The notes under the pieces are model-generated. The model was not told the DNA's origin. It saw nothing but the letters and a program-made list of their open reading frames with translations, and did no database searches. This document shows positions 46,555 to 59,415 of a stretch of DNA of 64,000 nt, one piece after another (the first letter of the stretch is position 1; every line of letters begins with the position of its first letter). The stretch is taken from NCBI GenBank assembly GCA_022702705.1, contig CM040430.1:13111324-13175323 (forward strand). The letters are read 5' to 3'. The stretch is from Papilionanthe hookeriana x Papilionanthe teres. Its lineage: Eukaryota; Streptophyta; Magnoliopsida; Asparagales; Orchidaceae. Position numbers and translations under genes: made by a program.

Positions 46555-48114
46555 GTAAGCTTTTTCTACTGCTGTTCAATTTGGTGCTTTCCATCCTTGT
46601 TTTTTTGGTTTATTTGTAAATTATTTTTGTTGATGGCACGCTTTCTAAGGATTTTTGTTTTTTTGACTATCTAACTTGCACATATTAGTTTGATGTGAGC
46701 ATCATTTATCATGGGCTGTGCTGTTCTTTTGTAATTTTGTGTATGCATGTGTTCATTTTTTTTTCTCTACCATTTCTATATTCGTTGGGGATCTGACCCA
46801 TGCTGAAGTTTGGAAGTAATATCATTTGTTTGGTAAGAATGTCGTGTTGACAATTGGACATTGAGTGTGACCATGCTCCTACATGGGTTGGTGATGTGAG
46901 AAGCCGTTAGGAGCCCATCTTTTTTCACGGGGCCATATGACAACCAAGATTTGAGTTATCACCGTTCACCACTTAGCATATTGCTGCATCCAATGTTTAA
47001 AATCATGCAATTTGTTATTGAGGCGTGTTGCGTTTGGGAGGCGAGGTGAAAGCCTTGAGGCAGTCTGAGGCATAAGTCTCACAATTTAAAAATTTCATTG
47101 TCGATATAAATGGATAAAAAAGTATATACTAGTATCATAATGTATAACCATATAAAAAGACAGACATATTAACATGGTTACAATGGACAAATTGCATAAG
47201 GTTGCACAAGTTGAGCATGATAGTCTACTTGAGTGACTTGAGAATAGTATTCATTATTCAAATTTATGTGTAACCTAAAATATTTTTAAGATAATTACAT
47301 AAAAAGCACTCACAATATTATTATTTATAAAATTAGCATTTAGCTCCCATTTTTTTAGAACAACATAGTCAACGCATTTATGTTCCACCATTAAACCATT
47401 GAAAATTTGATAAAAATGGAAAATATGGGTTTGGATTTTATCTTTAATGTTAATATTTGAGTGAAATATTTAAAAATGGATGGATCAGGGTGATAGACTT
47501 GAAAATAGAAATGTTTCGAGTGCTATGGATGAAATTGCTACATTTTTTATTATTTCTAATTTTTGCAGTAGAAAAATAATTGGAAATTAGGCTCCTGCTA
47601 ATTAAATTAAGTGCTTCTTAAGACAAACGAAGCAGCAGGTGGCTACGATGGCGCTCGTGATACCAGGATCAAACAGTAGCGATAGCAGTGTCGACTGGTG
47701 CAGTAGATGGCGGTCCAAGAGTAGGGAAGGTGGTAGCGTGGCGATAGCAGGTGCAACACCAAGCTGCAGATGCAACAAGTAGAAGCAACAGGTGGTTGTA
47801 GCGGCATTGACGACGACAAGAGGATTAGATAGCGACTTTGTTCGGTGCAGCAGACGGTAGTCCTAGTCTCCTAGCATGAAAGGGAGACGAGAGGCTTGCG
47901 GTTTAGAATGAAATTGTATGAGACAAGAGTCTTGCAGGTTTAAGTAAATATCTAAGTTCAAATACGACAGACGCCTTATTGAATCTGAGGCGAAGCACAA
48001 AATTAGGCTCGCCTCAATATCTCTAAGATGCATGCCTCATGCAATTCAAGCAAGGTGTATGCCTTGACGCAATTTATTCCATGATTACGCAAATAAGTGC
48101 CTTGTGATGCAGCT
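46555..48114 (+). other. Presumed intron 1 of the BPM gene, proximal part
   Basis: It begins with a consensus GTAAGC donor. The stretch 47022-48110 is bounded by clusters of GAGGC/GCCTC words in opposite orientation ('tgaggcgtgttgcg' at left, 'gaagcacaaaattaggctcgcctc' at right) and holds a GC-richer block (47630-47900), which suggests an old DNA transposon. I cannot name the family. Confidence 0.45.
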
Positions 48115-48301
48115 CTAATTGTGCAATTTTAAATGGTGGCTGCAATAGTTGCCTTTAGTGATCCTAGTCCTTCAATACATTTTGGATGGCTATTTTTTTT
48201 TCTTTTCAAAACTAGAGTATTTTAGAGCTACATGGCAACTATTCCAACCATCCAAAGTTCATTGAATGTCTAGGATCCCTAATTGCACCCTATACAATTA
48301 G
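48115..48301. mobile_element. Foldback (MITE-like) element
   Basis: The left arm (48115-48203) and right arm (48232-48301) are inverted copies. CTAATTGTGCAATT at the left faces AATTGCACCC...CAATTAG at the right, and GATCCTAG...ATTTTGGATGG faces CCATCCAAAG...CTAGGATC. The right arm is also the first part of the 715-bp tandem unit. Confidence 0.6.
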
Positions 48302-51300
48302 GGTAGTAATTGGTGAGCATTGGAATCCAACATTATCAAGGATAGAGTGGAGTGGAAACATTCATGCCCCAAAAAAGGAAGATAGCGATAACGAGGGAGT
48401 TTTGTTTTTGAAAAAAAGTTTTTTAGGTTTTTAGCTTTGTAAATTATTAATTCTTCTTCAAACAATCATTTTTATTTATCCTTAAAAATCTCAATAAAAC
48501 TTAATTGCAAATTCTCTCCTTTGTTTTTAGGATTTGGAAGAGATTGAAAGAAGTATTGGGTGGCACTTAAGTTCGAACTCCTTATGCGAAGACAATGATA
48601 ATCATTTACTCCTTTATGTTTGTAGATGAGATTGGTGGAGAAGAACTTTCAAAATTTGAGATCTTGTCTAGCGAACTTTTGAAGAATGATAGATAACTTC
48701 GAAAATGGGGAAAAGTTCAAAGTGATTGCAATCATGCATTTGGTTTTTGATGCTGTACAATGTCACTTTTTTTAGTACTAGGAAGGCCTCGATCATTTGA
48801 TGTTTCTTAAAACTTTAATTCGGACTTTGAAAAAAGTTATAAATTAAATGAAAATATGGCACTAAATAGGATGCAATGGAGAAACAGGATTCATGTAGCC
48901 GACTCCACTTAGTGGGATTAAGACTTTGTTGTTAAAAATAGAAAATATGGCAACTATTCCAACCATCCAAAGTTCATTGAATGTCTAGGATCCCTAATTG
49001 CACCCTATACAATTAGGGTAGTAATTGGTGAGCATTGGAATCCAACATTATCAAGGATAGAGTGGAGTGGAAACATTCATGCCCCAAAAAAGGAAGATAG
49101 CGATAACGAGGGAGTTTTGTTTTTGAAAAAAAGTTTTTTAGGTTTTTAGCTTTGTAAATTATTAATTCTTCTTCAAACAATCATTTTTATTTATCCTTAA
49201 AAATCTCAATAAAACTTAATTGCAAATTCTCTCCTTTGTTTTTAGGATTTGGAAGAGATTGAAAGAAGTATTGGGTGGCACTTAAGTTCGAACTCCTTAT
49301 GCGAAGACAATGATAATCATTTACTCCTTTATGTTTGTAGATGAGATTGGTGGAGAAGAGCTTTCAAAATTTGAGATCTTGTCTAGCGAACTTTTGAAGA
49401 ATGATAGATAACTTCGAAAATGGGGAAAAGTTCAAAGTGATTGCAATCATGCATTTGGTTTTTGATGCTGTACAATGTCACTTTTTTTTAGTACTAGGAA
49501 GGCCTCGATCATTTGATGTTTCTTAAAACTTTAATTCGGACTTTGAAAAAAGTTATAAATTAAATGAAAATATGGCACTAAATAGGATGCAATGGAGAAA
49601 CAGGATTCATGTAGCCGACTCCACTTAGTGGGATTAAGACTTTGTTGTTAAAAATGGAAAATATGGCAACTATTCCAACCATCCAAAGTTCATTGAATGT
49701 CTAGGATCCCTAATTGCACCCTATACAATTAGGGTAGTAATTGGTGAGCATTGGAATCCAACATTATCAAGGATAGAGTGGAGTGGAAACATTCATGCCC
49801 CAAAAAAGGAAGATAGCGATAACGAGGGAGTTTTGTTTTTGAAAAAAAGTTTTTTAGGTTTTTAGCTTTGTAAATTATTAATTCTTCTTCAAACAATCAT
49901 TTTTATTTATCCTTAAAAATCTCAATAAAACTTAATTGCAAATTCTCTCCTTTGTTTTTAGGATTTGGAAGAGATTGAAAGAAGTATTGGGTGGCACTTA
50001 AGTTCGAACTCCTTATGCGAAGACAATGATAATCATTTACTCCTTTATGTTTGTAGATGAGATTGGTGGAGAAGAACTTTCAAAATTTGAGATCTTGTCT
50101 AGCGAACTTTTGAAGAATGATAGATAACTTCGCAAATGGGGAAAAGTTCAAAGTGATTGCAATCATGCATTTGGTTTTTGATGCTGTACAATGTCACTTT
50201 TTTTTAGTACTAGGAAGGCCTCGATCATTTTTTTTGTTAAAACTTTAATTCGGACTTTGAAAAAAGTTATAAATTAAATGAAAATATGGCACTAAATAGG
50301 ATGCAATGGAGAAACAGGATTCATGTAGCCGACTCCACTTAGTGGGATTAAAACTTTGTTGTTAAAAATAGAAAATATGGCAACTATTCCAACCATCCAA
50401 AGTTCATTGAATGTCTAGGATCCCTAATTGCACCCTATACAATTAGGGTAGTAATTGGTGAGCATTGGAATCCAACATTATCAAGGATAGAGTGGAGTGG
50501 AAACATTCATGCCCCAAAAAAGGAAGATAGCGATAACGAGGGAGTTTTGTTTTTGAAAAAAGTTTTTTAGGTTTTTAGCTTTGTAAATTATTAATTCTTC
50601 TTCAAACAATCATTTTTATTTATCCTTAAAAATCTCAATAAAACTTAATTGCAAATTCTCTCCTTTGTTTTTAGGATTTGGAAGAGATTGAAAGAAGTAT
50701 TGGGTGGCACTTAAGTTCGAACTCCTTATGCGAAGACAATGATAATCATTTACTCCTTTATGTTTGTAGATGAGATTGGTGGAGAAGAGCTTTCAAAATT
50801 TGAGATCTTGTCTAGCGAACTTTTGAAGAATGATAGATAACTTCGAAAATGGGGAAAAGTTCAAAGTGATTGCAATCATGCATTTGGTTTTTGATGCTGT
50901 ACAATGTCACTTTTTTTAGTACTAGGAAGGCCTCGATCATTTGATGTTTCTTAAAACTTTAATTCGGACTTTGAAAAAAGTTATAAATTAAATGAAAATA
51001 TGGCACTAAATAGGATGCAATGGAGAAACAGGATTCATGTAGCCGACTCCACTTAGTGGGATTAAGACTTTGTTGTTAAAAATGGAAAATATGGCAACTA
51101 TTCCAACCATCCAAAGTTCATTGAATGTCTAGGATCCCTAATTGCACCCTATACAATTAGGGTAGTAATTGGTGAGCATTGGAATCCAACATTATCAAGG
51201 ATAGAGTGGAGTGGAAACATTCATGCCCCAAAAAAGGAAGATAGCGATAACGAGGGAGTTTTGTTTTTGAAAAAAAGTTTTTTAGGTTTTTAGCTTTGTA

Positions 51301-51800
51301 AATTATTAATTCTTCTTCAAACAATCATTTTTATTTATCCTTAAAAATCTCAATAAAACTTAATTGCAAATTCTCTCCTTTGTTTTTAGGATTTGGAAGA
51401 GATTGAAAGAAGTATTGGGTGGCACTTAAGTTCGAACTCCTTATGCGAAGACAATGATAATCATTTACTCCTTTATGTTTGTAGATGAGATTGGTGGAGA
51501 AGAACTTTCAAAATTTGAGATCTTGTCTAGCGAACTTTTGAAGAATGATAGATAACTTCGCAAATGGGGAAAAGTTCAAAGTGATTGCAATCATGCATTT
51601 GGTTTTTGATGCTGTACAATGTCACTTTTTTTTAGTACTAGGAAGGCCTCGATCATTTTTTTTGTTAAAACTTTAATTCGGACTTTGAAAAAAGTTATAA
51701 ATTAAATGAAAATATGGCACTAAATAGGATGCAATGGAGAAACAGGATTCATGTAGCCGACTCCACTTAGTGGGATTAAGACTTTGTTGTTGTTGTTGTT
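48232..51800 (+). repeat. Five tandem units of about 715 bp
   Basis: Units start with ATGGCAACTATTCC at 48232, 48947, 49663, 50377 and 51091 (steps 715, 716, 714, 714). Each ends with 'catgtagccgactccact' plus 'agtgggattaagactttgtt', the 3' tail of plant RTE-type LINEs; the last unit carries an extra GTT run. Units 3 and 5 share a GCAAATGG change and a small deletion after CGATCATTT; units 2 and 4 share a GAAGAGC change. No credible ORF. Confidence 0.9.
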
Positions 51801-53339
51801 ATTTGAAAAATGTATAATTCAATAAATTCTTTCCTCTTGTGAGCACCCAAAAGCTAAATAATAGCACACAAAACTCTGCTTAGTTTAAGGTGAGAATGAG
51901 CTTTATGCTAAGAAATGCTTATGTGAGGTCCCCATGAGAGCAATTGTGTTTTCGGTTTGCAAGAATACTTCTAAAATAAGATTCAATTCAATTTTTGCTA
52001 GACGAGGCTTACAGTTATACAATCATAAATGAATTTCCCAGTGGGCTAATTACATCCTCTTCAAAGCAAACTACTTAGATGGCATATGAGACATGTTGAG
52101 ACTTTTGGAGAGAGCCCAATGGTGATTTCTTTGGGGTTTCTAGCAGTTGGAGAGCAGATTAATCTATGCATTGCTCCATTGTCGAAATTTGATATGACAT
52201 CAAGATCAAAGGATATTTCTTTTACACTACAAAGTTATTTGTGTGACAATACGCATGATATAAGGAATTACTTCGACTATCATTGTGATTGGTAGTAGAC
52301 CAAAGAATTGCAAGCATATGAAAGTTTGTTGCACGGTTTGACGCGAAGTCTAGAGAAATAGTAGAGGCATGACTTCAATGTCCCGAATCTTGATAGCTTA
52401 TCACTATAAGGTTTTGTTCCATGGGAATGAAAAAAGCCATAGTTATCGAGGAAAGGAGAATGCAAGTTTGGGTTGGGCATGCAAGCAAAGATGATGATTT
52501 AAAGGGAACTTAGCTAGATATTTGACATATGAAAGGGAGTAGTTGAACATTCTAGAGCTTCACGGTTCAAAAGATAAATGGGGCTATGATTTAAGTTAGG
52601 AATGAGGTTTTTTTTGTGTTATTAAAATGGATTTGAAATGTGGATAACATTTGATAATTTGATGAGCTTCATATGATTTTTAAAAAAGGAAACCAAAGTG
52701 AAAAATTATATTGGAATAAGTTATCATTTTTGTGGAAGCACATCTGACATTTAAAAAAAATTTAAAAATTTATTGAATGCATCAATATAAAATGCTTTCA
52801 AGGATTCTTATTACTTTTTCTTACAAATTAACATTTTTCGTCCACTTCATGAAGGAAAAGAGAAAAAAATGGATACAGATTGAAATATGAAAGACAATGG
52901 AATGGTAATTGAGTAAACCTATTATTGTTATTGTAAGTTATGGCATAAGATTGCAGGTTACAAGTCTCATTGAATCATCTATAAATTAAATGACATCACA
53001 TTACAATTTGGATGAGAAATTATCACAATACTCCATTAACCGTTAACACTTTAATAATTTTAACATATTTTTAACTTACTAAAACACCTAAATATGCTAG
53101 GCCTTGAACACAAAAACTTGTTGTTGGCGATGATTCACTAAATCACTCAGCTAAGTGCACATATCTATGAACCTTTTTGTTTGAGCTACATGTAGTAGAT
53201 TTAAATGGTGTCAAGTGTTATTAAACTAAGTTGAGCTGATATTTGTTGGTTAATGTTTTCCATATTGCTATCCTAAGGAATGAATGGGATGATGGTGCTA
53301 ACTATTGAAGTCATATGAAGGATTAAAAGAACAAACAAT
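51801..53339 (+). other. Presumed intron sequence, unassigned
   Basis: AT-rich DNA without recognised elements. The open frames 52086-52295 (plus) and 52280-52480 (minus) match no family I know, and nothing supports them as exons. Confidence 0.4.
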
Positions 53340-53610
53340 ATTGTACCTTGCATATTCTAAAAGTGAGATGTTATTTTCTCATTAATTTTTTTCATGACAT
53401 CCAGAAGGATGCGACAATTCTTAGATGTGAAAAGTAAAGGGTTGCATAAGTTAGTCGACAACTATCATCTATAAACAGTATTATACCTTGCATATTCTGA
53501 AAGTGAGATGCTATTGTCTCATTATTTTTTTTCATGATATCCAGAAGGATGAAGTCGTAGATGTGAAAAGTAAAGGGTTGCATAAGATAGTCAACAACTA
53601 TCATACAAAT
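53340..53610 (+). repeat. Tandem duplication of about 140 bp
   Basis: A block with 'accttgcatattct', 'agtgagatg', 'tccagaaggatg' and 'gtaaagggttgcataag' occurs at 53340-53480 and again at 53480-53610 with a short deletion and several substitutions. The frame at 53488-53745 runs through the second copy; it is unrecognised. Confidence 0.75.
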
Positions 53611-53759
53611 GTTTGTCACAACTATCACATGAATCATTTGATTTATGATGTCATTGTTAAGGTGTCTCCTAGAAACAATACTGTATCACCTGAATATATT
53701 TCAAAGTGTGTTGGTCTGCTAGAACGATGCCCGATGAAATGTTAAAGAAGCAAGAGTTC

Positions 53760-55535
53760 TCACATTAAGGATGAATGCCAGAAAAGAAGTTATTCACGAA
53801 ATTAATATTAGGATAGAAACTTTGAATATTGATACTCATAACTAAATTAATAGAATTAGAATATGTTATGGTCATAGGATGATAAATATCTTATGCATTC
53901 AAGAAACTAAATGGGTTGGAAAAAATGCTATGAAGATTAATAGCTTAATTTTTAAATTTTTGTATTCAACCTAAAAATGATATATGTGTATTTTTATATA
54001 TTTGTTTGAAAGATAATATTATAAACATTAATAGAATTGGAGATAGAATTGTAGCTCTAAAGATTGTCGGTGATACAAAGATTCTTAATGTTATAAGTTT
54101 TTATGCTCCTGAACTAGGTTTAGCTATATTTTCAAAAGAAATTTTTTGGATTGACTGAAAAGAATTAATACAAATGATACATTTTGAAGAAATATTTTTT
54201 TATTAGAGGGAGTTCAAATTGACATTTTGGTAGAGTGGTAGAAGATTTTAGAAGCATTCATGGTAGCTATGATTTTTTAGTGATAAATGAAGAAGAGATC
54301 CATATTGAATTTTGCTTTAGCTTATAATTTTGTTGTTGTTTATACTTTATTTAAAAAAAATATATATGAACATATCATCACTTATAAAAATCGATCCAAT
54401 AAAACACAAATTTATAATTTTCTTATGAGAAAATAGATCGTCAAGATTATAAAAATTAATAAGGTCATTCCAAGTCAAAAATTTCAATATTGATTATTGG
54501 TTTTAAATTTTAAGATGAATGGTCAGAAGAAGAAAAATACAATGAAATATTGTCACAATATTAATGAGGCGATTAAAAGATATGTAAAATTATTTTTATG
54601 AGTAAACTTCAAGATCTTAGGATTTGGGATATTCCTGAAGACCTAATATTATGTGGGATGAAGTAATGAGTATTATTAAGTAAGTTACAAAAGATGTGTT
54701 TGGACAGTCAAAAGTAAAAAAATCTTATTAATAAAAATAGTTGTTGGAATAATGATGTGTAAGAAAGATAAAACTAAAAAAGTTTTGTTATAAAAATTGA
54801 TTTAGATGTAAAATTTTAAAAATTCAAAAAAAATATAAGGTGACACAGGGTGTCTTTGAGAATAATTTGTGATATTAAAAATTTTGATTTTACTGATCTT
54901 TGTAGTAAATTAGATATTAAAAATGCTGAATTATATCTATAAACTAGCCAAACGAAATGATAAGAGCTGTAAAAATTTAATCAAGTGTATTAAAGCTCAA
55001 AATAGAAAATAATTTTTAGATGAATATATTCAACATAGGTGGGTAAGATATTTTGATAAATTTTTTAATGAAGATAATGAAAATGAGATCGAATTTAGTG
55101 ATCTTAATTTTGTAAATAATAATAAAATTTTGATTTCTACCATCACATTGCTGGAATGAAAGTTGATGAGATATTAATGGAAATGAAATGTGAAAAATCA
55201 ACAGGACTTGATGATATTACAATAGAAGTGTGAAAATATTCTGGAGATCTAAAAAATTTTTGGTTTACTAAATTTTTAAATTTTTAAAACTAAAAATATG
55301 TTTGATGAGTGGAGACAGAGTTTATTGTTTCCTATCTTTAAGGATTAAGGGAATTCACAAGAGTTTGCATATAATAGAGAAATTAAATTAATATGCCAAA
55401 CATTAATGTTATGGAAGAAAGTAATTGAATATAGATTATAACATGATATAAAAATTTTCAAAATCAATTTTGATTTATGTCGGGCAAGTCTACTATGGAA
55501 GTTGTACATTTATTGAGAGGTTCGATGGAGAAGTA
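53760..55535 (+). pseudogene. Decayed RTE-type LINE (endonuclease and reverse transcriptase)
   Basis: Reading across frames with many stops gives the APE-type endonuclease first (INILCIQETKWVG near 53885; RIGDRIVALKIVGDTKILNV and ISFYAP near 54035-54105; GSYDFL near 54260; HIITYKNRSNKTQIYNFLMR near 54375). The reverse transcriptase N-terminal part follows (RWVRYFDKFFNED near 55040; EMKCEKSTGLDDITIEV near 55180; FMSGKSTMEVVHLL near 55470). In live elements these nick the target and copy the RNA onto it. This one is inactive, and it is cut at 55535 by LTR K in the middle of the RT domain. The tandem units upstream carry the 3' tail of the same lineage. Confidence 0.8.
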
Positions 55536-57365
55536 TGATACGCCTAAAAAATACTTGATTTTTCATATACATTTTATGCTTAATTTTAATTATTTTGCAC
55601 TTTAAAGGAAAATATTTTGCATGTTTTTATTTTTAGGTATAAGAAATGGAATTTTGGAGAAAAAGAAGAAAAAACGGTGTAATTTGGAGCAAAAACGAGC
55701 AATAAAAAATTCTGACTTGACACATTTCGATATGTATTTCTATGCTTAATCTCTATTACACTTCTCACATGTTTTTAAATGAAATTACACTTTAAAAAAT
55801 GTTATTTTTATGCTTATATTGTAGGTGAAGATGTTAGGAACATAACGCAACTGAAACTGGGCAAAACGAAGCTAAAATGGGGCCAAACGGAGCAAAATGG
55901 TGGAGCTGCTGCAGAGTGGCGCCGATGACTCCAGAATGGGTGCCGACGATGCCGGAGTCCAGAGAACGAAGAGTTTGGGTGCCGATAGTGCCCAAAATGG
56001 GCGTCGACGACTCCAGGGACGGTTATTTGCCCATATACATTGAATTTGGATGTTTTTTTGGAAGGTTTCTTGACGCATCTCTTAGGGAATTCGTTCCAAC
56101 ACTATAATAGAATGATTTTATGTCAGAAAAAATTGTGAGTGGGAAAACTTGGAGAATGTTTAGAAAACTTAGAATAATAGTAGAAATGTAGATTTCTACT
56201 TTTTTGGAGAGATTGGTGAGAGAATTTTGAGAGAATCTGTAAAAGAATATTCTAGCATTGCATGGATCAGCGGGAGACTTTGTGGGAGAGTTTAATTTTT
56301 CTTTCAAAGGGAAAAAAACTAAATATTGTGTTCTTCATTATCTTATGATTTTGTAAACACTTATTTATTGGATTTACTTTGATGTAATGAAATTTTCTGC
56401 TGTGTTTTCTTTGTGCTTTGTGATATGTTTTTTTTACTCCTTGTTTGGAAATAATGGCATGAGAAATTATGTCATTGTTTTCTTTTTACTTTTCTTTTGC
56501 AATGAGTAGGATTCATGTTTAGGATTTTGGGATACATGTGAGAATATTTTAATTATAAATGTAATGATTTTTACTTGAACGTTATTTACATTACAATAAG
56601 GGCCCATTATAGTGTTACAATTCGTTGTAATTGCATTAAGATTCTAGAGGGCGGTGTAATTCTCAACAAAGTGGAACCACTTTCAATGTCATGGATGAGA
56701 ATGTAGTCAATGGGGTTGAGTGTAAATAAATAGAGAAATTTATTTTGACGGGCGTAGAATTAGAGATTTTAGGGTGACAGATTAAAATCTCCAATTTGGT
56801 TCAAGTGTTTAGAAATTAAAGTGAGAGCCCTTAGGAGAGGGGGAAGTGAGAGCTCTAGAGTGAGAGCCAGTATCCTCACAGTCTAACCACGTATTTAGGG
56901 ACTAAACATTGGATTAACCAATGTTCTTTATGCACTCGGAAGAGGGTAAAGAATATGATTGCTTCTATTTGACACATATAATATTTAATGTATCACATTG
57001 CTAATTTTTATCCAATTAACTACTTAAGAATAGTAGTCTTAAACATCTCAAAATTCTCCAAACCAATTCATCCAGAAAGGGGTACTTTAGAATTAATATT
57101 TTCATTTAGCAGTAGTTGGTTGTTTTAAACTTAAGATTTACATTTAGGAGGATTTGTTAGAAAAGCCACTTAAATCGACCTTCCAAACTAAGGGCTAATA
57201 GTAGTAGGAATTTGACTAAGGACCACTTACCTCGCTTCCCTGTGGGATCGCTATGCGGGACTCCACTAGAGCCTGTATTACTTGAATTATACGTATACTT
57301 GCATAAAACCTCTAGAGTGTGCTCATACTTACGAAAATAAAACAGTACACGCTAGGGGCTCATCA
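55536..57365 (+). mobile_element. 5' LTR of Athila-like element K
   Basis: 1830 bp, starting TGATACGCC and ending GGCTCATCA, followed by a primer site. It interrupts the LINE RT; the left flank is AAGTA. The core at 55910-56025 is GC-richer, like the GGCGCC core of LTR M. The 3' part has 'ccctgtgggatcgctatgcggg' followed by 'actccactagagcc', as in M. The frames at 55872-56107 are chance ORFs in the core. Confidence 0.85.
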
Positions 57366-57371
57366 AGTTTT

Positions 57372-57388
57372 TGGCGTCATTGCCGAGA
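57372..57388 (+). other. Primer binding site of element K
   Basis: TGGCGTCATTGCCGAGA matches the complement of the tRNA-Asp 3' end with four differences, all C-to-T or G-to-A. It lies 6 bp after the LTR. Confidence 0.8.
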
Positions 57389-57561
57389 AAGTTTCGGTAA
57401 GGACTTTAGGAAAATTTTAGTTAAAGTTATTGTGTGTCTATTTTCAAGAAAAATCTAAAATATCAAAAATATTTTTGATATCTAACCTATTAGTTAAGTC
57501 TTTAAATTTGTATGCGTAATTCATGAGCTGTAGACCTTGAATCTAGATAACTTTTAGGATA

Positions 57562-58560
57562 ATGATGAATAAAAAAAGTCTTCATGAATTTAATGTTGAA
57601 ACGGCGGATTAACAATATAATGAATATTCAAATTTGGATTATAATACTAATAGCTTTGAAAAAGTAAACCCTAAGAAAGTGACACAATTTCAAGAAGATA
57701 TGCTTACTATATCAAGTTCGCAGCTTGTTGATATTGCGAGGAAGTTAGATTAATAAATAGTGAGTTATTCTCAAGACCCCAGTTATTGAAGAAAATTTAT
57801 TAGGACAATGGATTGAAACTAGCCATGAGATACATAATTCTTTTTTCGATTACTACAATCCAGGTTGGGAAAATTATTCAAACTTTAATCGAAATAATAA
57901 TTTTGGAGGAGAAAACCATTTTTGGGAAGATAATCAATTTAATCAGACATGTAATTGGAATAGTCAAGGTGATTTTAACAATGAACTCCCTTTTCCTCAT
58001 AATTTTAACTTCAACCCACATAAGGAGGAGAAGAAATTACTATTAGAAGACGATATTAATCAAACGCAGAGTAAGTTGGTAAGTCAATGGGCTAAAATAA
58101 AGAATATGGAAAACCAACTGGGGCAGATTATTAATGCAAATAACAGTTACCCCCAGAGATTTTACCTAGTGACCCTGAGATAAACTCTAATCAGATGAAT
58201 GACGAGCAATATAAAGTTATCGAACTAATATTTAGAAAAGAATTTTAGGATATATTTCAAAAGAACTTTGAGTTAAGAGATGAGAATAAGGAGATTGAAA
58301 GACCATTGAAAGAAATTATTAAAGAATTACAGAAAATTATGTCATGAACCAAGATAGATATAGAAAGACCATTTTCACCATTTCCTCAGAGAATACAAAT
58401 ATAAGAATTAGATAAGCAATTCTCACGATTTATGGAAGAATTTAGAAAATCAACTAAAAATATTTCGTTTGCCAAGGTGTTAGAACAAATGCCCAGCATT
58501 GTGAAGTTTAAAAAGGAGATTCTTAAAGGAAATAATTAATTTTAAGGATCATGCAATATC
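57562..58560 (+). pseudogene. Athila-type gag-protease remnant (element K)
   Basis: Starts near MMNKKSLHEFN and reads through several stops. YYNPGWENYSNFNRNN near 57850 is the hallmark of the C-terminal gag of Athila-like elements. NMENQLGQIINANN (58105-58150) matches the usual coiled-coil part, and PSDPEINS follows after a frame change. Next come PFSPFPQRIQ, LDKQFSRFMEEFRKS and FAKVLEQMPSIVKFKKEIL (58370-58530), the stretch that leads into the protease. Protease core, reverse transcriptase and integrase motifs are not seen before 59400. It is inactive. The open frame 57813-58046 is in the wrong frame and is a shadow. Confidence 0.8.
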
Positions 58561-58567
58561 TAGCTTT

Positions 58568-58900
58568 ATGAATGAGATAATTGAGCCAACAATATATCCT
58601 ATAATAGTATCTCAAGGGGAAGAATTGAAAGACAAATTTGAACAGAAGAGTAACATAGAAGAATTTGATCTAAAATATGAATCATCTAGAGAGAATCCGA
58701 TCCAAAATTTCAGAGACCTTGAAGTACCTTATAAAGATCCATTTCTTATAAATTTCAAGAAAGATATTAATATGACAATTAAGAAAATTAATAGAAGTAA
58801 TCTAGAAAGAAATATGAGGAACAATGGTATGAATCAATCTGAAAAGGAAGAGCTGAAAGAAAAATTACAATTCGAGGATTTTGTAGGAATCCCTGATTGA
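58568..58900 (+). pseudogene. Unrecognised ORF remnant in element K
   Basis: 110 codons, strongly charged (Lys/Glu rich), directly after the gag remnant. After its stop the frame reads on as NWNFDPGGI...NDVKPNVLWEATHS, which may be the tail of an element polyprotein. I do not recognise a domain. Its position where pol should be suggests that pol was deleted or replaced. Confidence 0.4.
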
Positions 58901-59415
58901 GAATTACTTAATTGGAATTTTGATCCAGGAGGAATCATTTGTCATGCTAACGACGTTAAACCAAACGTTTTATGGGAGGCAACTCATAGTTATCAGTGTG
59001 GTTTGATTTAGTATGCTTAAGAGTTATGATTGTTAGTGTCGTATTGTATTTGCTTTAGTGTGGATTGCTCAGTTTGATTAATGATTGGATTTTTGGATTG
59101 TTAATGGTTTGATTTGATCTTTGTCTGTGTCATGAGGGAGGTGATTCTTTAACTTCTTATTATGGTTAGACTTGTATATTCTCTTGTTGTAGTTGGATTG
59201 ACGAATCCACTAAGACTCGGTTCTTACTCAGACTTGAGTTTTACAAGAGATATCATTAATTTGAACAGTGACAGATCTATCTCAATTTTGTTATTTTTTT
59301 TCTCTAACTTTGTTTTCATTTGATAGGAGACGAGAACCTATTTGATGAGTAACATGTGGATGATTTACACTATCCTTATAACTGTTAAATGTGCTTAATT
59401 AAAAAGATTAGGTGA
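58901..59415 (+). other. Element K 3' non-coding stretch
   Basis: T/G-rich, no gene seen. It ends at GTGAT (59411-59415), the candidate target duplication next to the reversed LTR L; its partner would lie beyond the window. Confidence 0.4.

Noticed and set aside
47022..48110. Complete DNA transposon with terminal inverted repeats
   Set aside because: GAGGC words face each other at both sides but the arms do not align over a useful length, and no duplication is visible; kept only as a note on the intron.
57813..58046. Open frame of 77 codons in element K
   Set aside because: The gag motifs (YNPGW, ENQLGQI) lie in another frame across the same bases, so this frame is a shadow.
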